A DNA stretch of 5,317 nt from Actinomycetes bacterium. Lineage in GTDB: Bacteria; Actinomycetota; Acidimicrobiia; Acidimicrobiales; Acidimicrobiaceae. Position numbers and translations under genes: made by a program. Position 1 is the stretch's first letter. Every line of letters starts with the position of its first letter. The stretch is from assembly GCA_021792075.1 (NCBI GenBank), contig JAJYVK010000149.1, forward strand, positions 1-5,317, written 5' to 3'. Shown here in pieces: positions 1-4,333 of this stretch. Under the pieces are notes generated by a model. That model saw only the letters and a program-made list of their open reading frames with translations, did no database searches and was not told where the DNA came from.

Positions 1-106
1 GGCTTAGGAGCAGTGAGACAAGGTGCGACTTCATCTGTACGCCGTTGTGGTCCGCCGCAATGGCTATTCGGAGATGCTCTCCGGTCGCAGTGGGAGCGTA
101 GGTCAT
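1..106 (-). CDS. RpiB/LacA/LacB-family sugar-phosphate isomerase, N-terminal fragment (cut by window edge)
   Basis: The minus strand from the ATG at 106-104 reads 35 open codons to the window edge. After a short lead of about 11 residues comes LRIAIAADHNGVQMKSHL (residues 12-29), which matches the first beta strand and phosphate/sugar-binding Asp-His pair (D19, H20) of the RpiB/LacA/LacB isomerase fold. Members interconvert aldose and ketose phosphates, such as ribose 5-phosphate and ribulose 5-phosphate, in the cytosol. The ATG overlaps the TGA stop of the upstream decarboxylase-like gene (ATGA, bases 103-106), so the two are probably co-transcribed and translationally coupled. The ~11-residue lead is slightly longer than usual for the family. 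An internal start cannot be excluded, but no ATG, GTG or TTG lies between the ATG and the conserved strand. The rest of the protein (about 110 residues or more) is outside the window, so the catalytic Cys/Thr region and the true substrate cannot be judged. Confidence 0.8.
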   Translation of the reverse strand, partial: MTYAPTATGEHLRIAIAADHNGVQMKSHLVSLLLS

Positions 107-1050
107 GCGTTGAGGCTTCTAGCACCTTTTGCGAACAGGGAATCGACGTCCGGCCGCCGTTCAATTATCGACTGGCTCATTGCGTGATCTATCAGTTTTT
201 CGATCATGGCGCGATTCTTCTCGATTCCATAAGGCAGCGGGTCGGATCCTGTTATCTCCATGACTTTCATGTACATCTTGTCGGTCGCCGTGGGATTTTC
301 GATACTGCCTTCCCTGAGCTTTTCCACGTAGAGCGCTTTGGAGCGGGCGAAGGTGTTGAACAGGTCGGCAGCCAGATCCGGGTACTTCGAGAGAAGCTCG
401 TCTTTCACCACGATCAGGTGGTTTATAGGATAGAGTCCGTGATTTCGAAGAGCCTCGTATGCCCGTTCTTTGGGGTTCGGTATCAGAGGAGCGACGTCTG
501 GATGCTCGATCTCGGCTCCAACGACAGCGTCGACATCTCCGGAGATCAGGGCTTCCTCGAGCGTCTTGCCTGGATCCAGCGAGATCACGTTCGAAGGCTC
601 CTTGTACTCCGCCACGTGTTCGTCGCCAGAGAGAACCCAAGTGACCTTTTTTAGGTCGACGCCGTACTCCTCTTCGAGGATTCCTCTTGCCCATACCCCT
701 GTGGTTACGGTGTAGCCGCGATTTACGCCGACGCGCCTGCCCTCGATGTCCTTGGGGCTCCGAATGTCAGATTTAGTGTTGTACACGATGGCATCGTGGT
801 GAAAGCCCCGGACCAGAAAGATCGGCAGCGCAGTAAATGGCTTGCCATGGTCTTTGGCACAGATGTAAGTGGTGATCGCCATCTCGCAGACGTCGAACTC
901 GAGTTCCCTCACCATCCGCCGAAACGCGTGGACCAGCACAGGCACTTCTGTGAAGTCGAGCTCGAACCCTTGGGGAGCTACTGTACCGTCCTTTACGGCC
1001 TGATTGTTTCCTTGGGTACGTGAGACAGCACTAAGGTGCACTTTTGCCAT
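103..1050 (-). CDS. 4,5-dihydroxyphthalate decarboxylase-like protein (periplasmic-binding-protein fold)
   Basis: This 315-residue protein resembles Pht5-type 4,5-dihydroxyphthalate decarboxylases and related NMT1-like proteins with a type-2 periplasmic-binding-protein fold. Recognisable blocks are LKDG-like AVKDGTVAPQGFELDF (18-33), EFDVCEMAITTYI (51-63), ALPIFLVRGFHHDAIVYN (74-91), SPKDIEGRRVGV (98-109), and GVWARGILEEEYGVD (118-132). The length fits the family. There is no N-terminal signal peptide or lipobox (it begins MAKVHLSAVSRTQG), which favours a cytosolic enzyme over a transporter-binding protein. In the known phthalate pathway Pht5 decarboxylates 4,5-dihydroxyphthalate to protocatechuate, which suits the neighbouring protocatechuate 4,5-cleavage genes. 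The start at 1050 is supported by GGGCAGGA about 4 bases upstream on the minus strand. The stop overlaps the start of the isomerase gene. The family is broad and often over-annotated, so the fold is secure while the reaction is inferred from context. Confidence 0.75.
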   Translation of the reverse strand: MAKVHLSAVSRTQGNNQAVKDGTVAPQGFELDFTEVPVLVHAFRRMVRELEFDVCEMAITTYICAKDHGKPFTALPIFLVRGFHHDAIVYNTKSDIRSPKDIEGRRVGVNRGYTVTTGVWARGILEEEYGVDLKKVTWVLSGDEHVAEYKEPSNVISLDPGKTLEEALISGDVDAVVGAEIEHPDVAPLIPNPKERAYEALRNHGLYPINHLIVVKDELLSKYPDLAADLFNTFARSKALYVEKLREGSIENPTATDKMYMKVMEITGSDPLPYGIEKNRAMIEKLIDHAMSQSIIERRPDVDSLFAKGARSLNA

Positions 1051-1053
1051 TAA

Positions 1054-1065
1054 TTCCTGCCCTTC
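1054..1065 (-). promoter_or_regulatory. Ribosome binding site for the decarboxylase-like gene
   Basis: The minus strand reads GAAGGGCAGGAA ending 3 bases before the ATG at 1050. Either GAAGGG or AGGA could pair with 16S rRNA, and it fixes the start at 1050. The AGGA core has a shortish 4-base spacer. Confidence 0.55.
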
Positions 1066-1147
1066 ATCGACTGATTTGGATCACTGACTGCGGCCGAATG
1101 GGAACCCCTCACCCTGCTTTTCAGCCGTCTAACATGATGATGAAATA

Positions 1148-1153
1148 AGTATA
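1148..1153 (-). promoter_or_regulatory. Possible -10 element for the decarboxylase-isomerase unit
   Basis: On the minus strand these bases read TATACT, 5 of 6 matches to the -10 consensus. They share their TATA core with the plus-strand box at 1150-1155, so the two polymerases could not bind at once. The implied leader to the start at 1050 is about 90 bases. No convincing -35 is seen. Confidence 0.3.
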
Positions 1154-1155
1154 AT
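1150..1155 (+). promoter_or_regulatory. -10 promoter element for the dehydrogenase-ligK-ligJ unit
   Basis: The hexamer TATAAT is a perfect sigma-70 -10 consensus. It would place transcription start near 1162 and give a leader of about 30 bases before the ATG at 1192. No good -35 is present: the best at about 16 bases spacing is TCTAAC (1128-1133), a poor match. This suggests activator dependence or a chance hexamer in AT-rich DNA. Confidence 0.5.
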
Positions 1156-1179
1156 GCCATCATATATTTGAAAAGACAG

Positions 1180-1185
1180 TGAGGA
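1180..1185 (+). promoter_or_regulatory. Ribosome binding site that decides the dehydrogenase start
   Basis: GTGAGGA precedes the gene. Its AGGA core (1182-1185) is 6 bases from the ATG at 1192, the optimal range, whereas it leaves no spacer for the in-frame TTG at 1186. The ATG is therefore the likely start. Confidence 0.65.
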
Positions 1186-1191
1186 TTGGCG

Positions 1192-2313
1192 ATGAATGAG
1201 AAAGTACTAGCTGCTGTCAGGACTGGACCAGGTAAGACCGAGTTACGAGAGTTTCCAATGCCGCAGATTCCGGAAGGCAGCGCCCTCATGAAGGTCGAGG
1301 TAGCAGGTATTTGCGGCACCGACGTCAAGCTTTACGCTAAACCCACCATCAACGCACCGGTAATTATGGGTCATGAAAATATCGGAATTGTTGCCAATGC
1401 GACCGAAGAATTCATGGAGCGCAAAGGTTTAAAGAATGGTGATCGGATCTTTGTCGAGCACTACGTCGGATGTTTCAACTGCATCTGGTGTCATCTCGGC
1501 GAATATCGCCACTGCGAGAACACGGACTGGAGAACAAACCCGAATGCCCGCCGGTACGGCTACACCTCCGCTGAGAACGAGTACAACCTCTGGGGCGGCT
1601 TTGCCGAATACATGTACCTGCCCTGGAATGCTGTCATCCACAAGGTTCCGGATGGAGTCTCCGCTGAGCTGGCCGGCATTGTCACTCCCATGTCGAATGG
1701 GATTCAGTGGGCGCTGATAGATGGTGGAGTCGGGTACAACTCAACCGTGCTAATCCAGGGGCCGGGCCAACAGGGGCTCTCTCAGGCGGTCGCCTGCAAG
1801 CAGGCTGGAGCATCTTTGGTCATAGTCACGGGAACTACCAGGGACAAAGCCCGCCTCGAGCTCGCGAAGATCTTGGGTGCCGACTTCGTGATAGACGTGC
1901 AGCGAGAAGACGCCCTCTCGCGGATCATGGAGATAACCAATGGCAAGGGAGTCGACGTGGTCTTGGACTGTACCTCAGGCGCCGGCGTCGTGCCGGTCCT
2001 CTTGGGCATCGACGCCTTGAAAAGGCGCGGAGGAACGCTGGTAGTGCAGGGCGAGGAGGCTGCATTTCCGGATTTTCCCTTGAAGAAGATGACCGAGAAA
2101 GCCATCACCATGAAGAGCGCCCGCGGGCACAGCTACCTTGCCTGTGAACTTGCGCTGGCCCAGCTCGCCTCGAAGCGCTTTCCGCTCGATCTCTTGACCA
2201 CCCACCGCTTTGGCCTCAAAGATGTTGATCGGGCCATCAAGGCTGTCGGTGGCGGCGAGCCTGATGTGATCCATGTTTCACTCATGCCCTGGCTCGACAA
2301 GGAAGGCGAGTAA
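1192..2313 (+). CDS. Zinc-dependent medium-chain alcohol/polyol dehydrogenase
   Basis: This 373-residue protein belongs to the MDR zinc alcohol dehydrogenase family, which oxidises alcohols or diols with NAD(P). Visible are the catalytic-zinc Cys in GICGTDVK (C41), the GHEN motif (H61, E62), and a complete structural-zinc set C94, C97, C100, C108 (C-x2-C-x2-C-x7-C). The nucleotide-binding domain shows GPGQQG at 190-195. The second beta strand ends VTGTTR (212-217), without the acidic residue typical of NAD-specific enzymes, which hints at NADP. The usual third zinc ligand (Cys/Glu/Asp near 165-169) is not obvious: the stretch reads TPMSNG. ATG at 1192 is chosen over an in-frame TTG at 1186 because AGGA (1182-1185) sits 6 bases before the ATG but directly abuts the TTG. 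It leads a unit with ligK (3-base gap) and ligJ. A role as dihydrodiol or semialdehyde dehydrogenase in the aromatic pathway is inference; the substrate is unknown. Confidence 0.9.
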   Translation: MNEKVLAAVRTGPGKTELREFPMPQIPEGSALMKVEVAGICGTDVKLYAKPTINAPVIMGHENIGIVANATEEFMERKGLKNGDRIFVEHYVGCFNCIWCHLGEYRHCENTDWRTNPNARRYGYTSAENEYNLWGGFAEYMYLPWNAVIHKVPDGVSAELAGIVTPMSNGIQWALIDGGVGYNSTVLIQGPGQQGLSQAVACKQAGASLVIVTGTTRDKARLELAKILGADFVIDVQREDALSRIMEITNGKGVDVVLDCTSGAGVVPVLLGIDALKRRGGTLVVQGEEAAFPDFPLKKMTEKAITMKSARGHSYLACELALAQLASKRFPLDLLTTHRFGLKDVDRAIKAVGGGEPDVIHVSLMPWLDKEGE

Positions 2314-2316
2314 AAA

Positions 2317-3012
2317 ATGCCCGTAGTCGTAAAGAATATCCGTCGTGCCGACTCGGAGATCGTCCAAGCCTTCTCCTCATTTGGTGTGGCAACGGTGCAC
2401 GAGGCGCAGGATCGCACCGGCCTTTTAGCCTCTAGGCTCTCCCCGATCTACAAGGGAAGCAGAATATCGGGTAGTGCTGTAACGGTAAGTGTTGCGCCAG
2501 CAGACAACTGGATGATACATGTGGCTCTCGAATGGTGTCAGCCTGGCGACATCCTGGTGGTGGCTCCGACAGCCCCATCCGACGCAGGCTACTTTGGTGA
2601 GCTGCTCGCCACCTCGGCAGCTGCTAGGGGTGTGCTTGGGCTGGTGATCGACGGAGGCTGCAGAGATGTCGCGGAGTTGGAGGAGATGGGCTTCCCGGTC
2701 TGGTCGAAGTGCATCTCCGCCTACGGAACGGTGAAGGAGACCCTTGGATCAGTCAATGTTCCCGTTGTCTGCGCCGGCCAGTACATCGAGCCGGGTGACA
2801 TCATCGTGGCCGATGACGACGGTGTGGTGGTTGTGCCCCGTCGCAATGGGGAGAAGGTCCTCAAGGCATCCGCTGCCCGAGAGGAGAAGGAGGCCGTCTC
2901 GCGCGCTCGTTACAAGGCCGGAGAATTGGGCCTCGATTTTCATAACATGCGCGAAAGGCTCATCAAAGAGGGGCTTGTCTATCTAGATGAGCTGCCAGCA
3001 GAACGAGACTAG
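2317..3012 (+). CDS. ligK: 4-carboxy-4-hydroxy-2-oxoadipate aldolase (LigK/HMG aldolase, RraA fold)
   Basis: This 231-residue protein has the RraA-like fold of class II HMG/CHA aldolases, metal-dependent cytosolic enzymes that cleave 4-carboxy-4-hydroxy-2-oxoadipate (or 4-hydroxy-4-methyl-2-oxoglutarate) to pyruvate and oxaloacetate (or two pyruvates). Visible are the N-terminal [12 protein letters not shown] (22-33), PGDILVV (76-82), [13 protein letters not shown] (93-105), and [12 protein letters not shown] (110-121). The last contains the family Arg-Asp pair R116-D117 with D-x2-E (E120), the substrate and metal site. [15 protein letters not shown] (about 160-174) is the conserved late strand. 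Its length matches aldolases (about 230) rather than the shorter RNase E inhibitor RraA (about 160). The start lies 3 bases after the dehydrogenase stop, with GGAAGG about 10 bases upstream, so the genes are probably coupled. Placement next to ligJ, whose product is this enzyme's substrate, supports LigK over other RraA-family members. An alternative is a generic RraA-like aldolase with another oxo acid. Confidence 0.82.
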   Translation: MPVVVKNIRRADSEIVQAFSSFGVATVHEAQDRTGLLASRLSPIYKGSRISGSAVTVSVAPADNWMIHVALEWCQPGDILVVAPTAPSDAGYFGELLATSAAARGVLGLVIDGGCRDVAELEEMGFPVWSKCISAYGTVKETLGSVNVPVVCAGQYIEPGDIIVADDDGVVVVPRRNGEKVLKASAAREEKEAVSRARYKAGELGLDFHNMRERLIKEGLVYLDELPAERD

Positions 3013-3055
3013 ATAATTTCCTGAACACAGCAAAGAGTGGAAGATAGGTTCTCAA

Positions 3056-4081
3056 ATGATCATCGACTGCCATGGCCATTACACCACGACGCCGCCGGAG
3101 CACGACAAGTTCCGCCAATCTCAGCTGGCTCGCCTTTCAGATCCCTCTCTCGCCGAGCCCACAGCCGCCGAGATAAGCGACGAGGCGATCCGAAAGAGCA
3201 TCGAAGACAACCAGCTGAGGGTATTGCGCGAGCGGGGAGGGGACATGATGATCTTCTCCCCGAAAGCCTCAGCAATGGGGCATGATATCGAAGACCCAGA
3301 TGTGGCTCGGAAATGGGCTCAGGCCAACAACGATCTGATCTACCGGGTGGTCGAGATGTTTCCGGAGAATTTCGCTGGGGTCTGTCAGCTGCCGCAGACG
3401 CCAAACGGCTCGCTTGAGGACTCCGTCAGGGAGCTGAGAAGGTCCGTGGAGCAGCTTGGATTCGTGGGCTGCAACCTGAACCCCGATCCATCAGGGGGAT
3501 TCTGGAATTCGAAGCCCTTGTATGACGAGTACTGGTTCCCCATCTATGAGGCGATGGTTGAGCTTGATGTTCCTGCGATGATCCACGTCTCAGGTTCGTG
3601 CAATCCCAACTTTTACGCTCTAGGGCCGCATTATCTGAACGCGGACACCACAGCGTTCATGCAGTTCATAGAGGGGGACCTATTTTCGCGCTTCCCGACT
3701 TTGCGTTTCGTGATTCCCCACGGAGGGGGGGCCGTGCCCTATCACTGGGGCCGATTCTGCGGCCTTGCCGAGAGACTCAAACGGCCTCCTCTCAGCGAGC
3801 ACGTGATGAACAATGTCTTTTTCGACACCTGCGTCTACAATCAGGCCGGCATAGAGCTTCTCCTAAAGGTGGTCGATCTCGACAACATTCTTTTTGCCTC
3901 CGAGATGCTGGGTGCGGTGCCAAATCTTAAGGACCCTGCGACCGGAAGGTTCTGGGATGATACCAAACGCTATATAGATGCCCTGGAGCTCTCGGAATCG
4001 CAGGAGCACCAGCTCTACGAGTTGAATGTGCGCAGGGTCTATCCCCGTCTTGACGCTCGGCTCAGGGAGATGGGACACTAA
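3056..4081 (+). CDS. ligJ: 4-oxalomesaconate hydratase (amidohydrolase superfamily)
   Basis: This 341-residue protein is a close match in length and motif order to LigJ of the protocatechuate 4,5-cleavage pathway. LigJ is a zinc amidohydrolase-fold enzyme (COG2159/ACMSD group) that adds water to the 4-oxalomesaconate tautomer to form 4-carboxy-4-hydroxy-2-oxoadipate. Visible are the metal HxH in IIDCHGHYTT (H6, H8), NLNPDPSGG (about 142-150), MIHVSGSCN with H177, HYLNADTTAFMQ (about 190-202), VIPHGGGAVPYHWGR with H222 and R233, FFDTCVYNQ, and LFASEMLGAV with E283 where most relatives carry Asp. The C-terminal NVRRVYPRLDARL closes the domain. All expected metal and catalytic positions are intact. 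No in-frame start lies just upstream of ATG 3056, and the Shine-Dalgarno is weak (AGG at 3046-3048). It follows ligK by 43 bases. It is the firmest pathway marker in the window. Confidence 0.92.
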   Translation: MIIDCHGHYTTTPPEHDKFRQSQLARLSDPSLAEPTAAEISDEAIRKSIEDNQLRVLRERGGDMMIFSPKASAMGHDIEDPDVARKWAQANNDLIYRVVEMFPENFAGVCQLPQTPNGSLEDSVRELRRSVEQLGFVGCNLNPDPSGGFWNSKPLYDEYWFPIYEAMVELDVPAMIHVSGSCNPNFYALGPHYLNADTTAFMQFIEGDLFSRFPTLRFVIPHGGGAVPYHWGRFCGLAERLKRPPLSEHVMNNVFFDTCVYNQAGIELLLKVVDLDNILFASEMLGAVPNLKDPATGRFWDDTKRYIDALELSESQEHQLYELNVRRVYPRLDARLREMGH

Positions 4082-4102
4082 AACAGCTGCAGTCGGAGCT
4101 AT

Positions 4103-4124
4103 CAATGCGGGTGCAGACGCATTG
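4103..4124 (+). repeat. Perfect 7-bp stem-loop downstream of ligJ
   Basis: CAATGCG (4103-4109) and CGCATTG (4118-4124) are perfect inverted copies with an 8-base loop, starting 21 bases after the ligJ stop. No T-run follows on the plus strand (the next bases are GGCAAGGCAAAAAGGG), so it is not a typical intrinsic terminator. It may be an mRNA 3'-end stabiliser, part of a Rho-dependent end, or a protein site. Confidence 0.45.
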
Positions 4125-4250
4125 GGCAAGGCAAAAAGGGACTGCATGGCTTAGGACCCCCATGTGACTCGCTGAAGCAATCGTTCTACAGGAGCTGTGC
4201 GTGATTTTTTGGATTCGTCACATGATTCACCAATTCCGCGGCAGGAATAA

Positions 4251-4259
4251 TGGTAGAAT
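4251..4259 (+). promoter_or_regulatory. Extended -10 promoter element for the Rieske oxygenase gene
   Basis: TGGTAGAAT fits the extended -10 pattern TGnTATAAT with 5 of 6 matches in the hexamer (TAGAAT, 4254-4259). A TGn extension can compensate for a poor -35, and none is clear here. The implied leader to ATG 4334 is about 65-70 bases and contains the palindrome at 4298-4309. Confidence 0.4.
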
Positions 4260-4297
4260 GATTCGCAAAATAAGTTGCCGAGTTTGTGGGATCCGGC

Positions 4298-4309
4298 TCG
4301 ATCTATCGA
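4298..4309 (+). repeat. Palindrome TCGAT-CT-ATCGA, possible operator
   Basis: Five-base arms with a two-base centre lie 24 bases before the Rieske start and about 40 bases after the -10-like element. That position suits a repressor operator or leader structure. It is short enough to arise by chance. Confidence 0.3.
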
Positions 4310-4333
4310 ATCGACTGGTGAAAGGAATTGCGA

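Larger units (their letters stand above)
1051..1191. promoter_or_regulatory. Divergent intergenic control region
   Basis: This 141-base gap lies between the divergently transcribed decarboxylase-like and dehydrogenase genes. The part from about 1131 to 1180 is clearly AT-richer than the flanking genes. It contains a perfect plus-strand -10 hexamer TATAAT (1150-1155) and, overlapping it, TATACT on the minus strand (1153-1148), a 5/6 match. A six-base inverted repeat, ATGATG (1134-1139) and CATCAT (1158-1163), flanks both boxes and could be an operator. No gene is seen in it. Two divergent catabolic units sharing one control region is a common arrangement for substrate-inducible pathways, but no regulator gene lies in the window. 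Confidence 0.6.
4082..4333. promoter_or_regulatory. Intergenic region before the Rieske oxygenase gene
   Basis: This 252-base gap contains no convincing gene. It holds a 7-bp stem-loop just after ligJ (4103-4124), an 8-bp inverted repeat CATGTGAC (4161-4168) and GTCACATG (4217-4224), an extended -10-like element (4251-4259), and a short palindrome (4298-4309). Its length and AT-richer right half suggest that the Rieske gene has its own promoter rather than only reading through from ligJ. Confidence 0.5.

Noticed and set aside
13..654. 213-codon open frame on the plus strand
   Set aside because: It lies opposite the decarboxylase-like gene, shows no family motifs, and the minus-strand protein is clearly recognisable along its whole length.
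1186..1188. TTG start for the dehydrogenase
   Set aside because: It directly abuts the AGGA Shine-Dalgarno core, leaving no spacer, while the ATG two codons later has a normal 6-base spacing.
1707..2147. 146-codon plus-strand frame inside the dehydrogenase gene
   Set aside because: The translation is Arg/Gly-rich with no domain signal, typical of an out-of-frame reading of a GC-rich gene.
2317..3012. RraA ribonuclease E regulator as the function of the aldolase-fold gene
   Set aside because: The protein is about 70 residues longer than RraA, carries the aldolase Arg-Asp and D-x2-E residues, and sits directly next to ligJ.
4188..4210. Possible intrinsic terminator: ACAG-GAG-CTGT followed by six T
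   Set aside because: The stem is only 4 bp with a 3-base loop, and the T-run begins 6 bases after it, too weak and too far for a convincing terminator.
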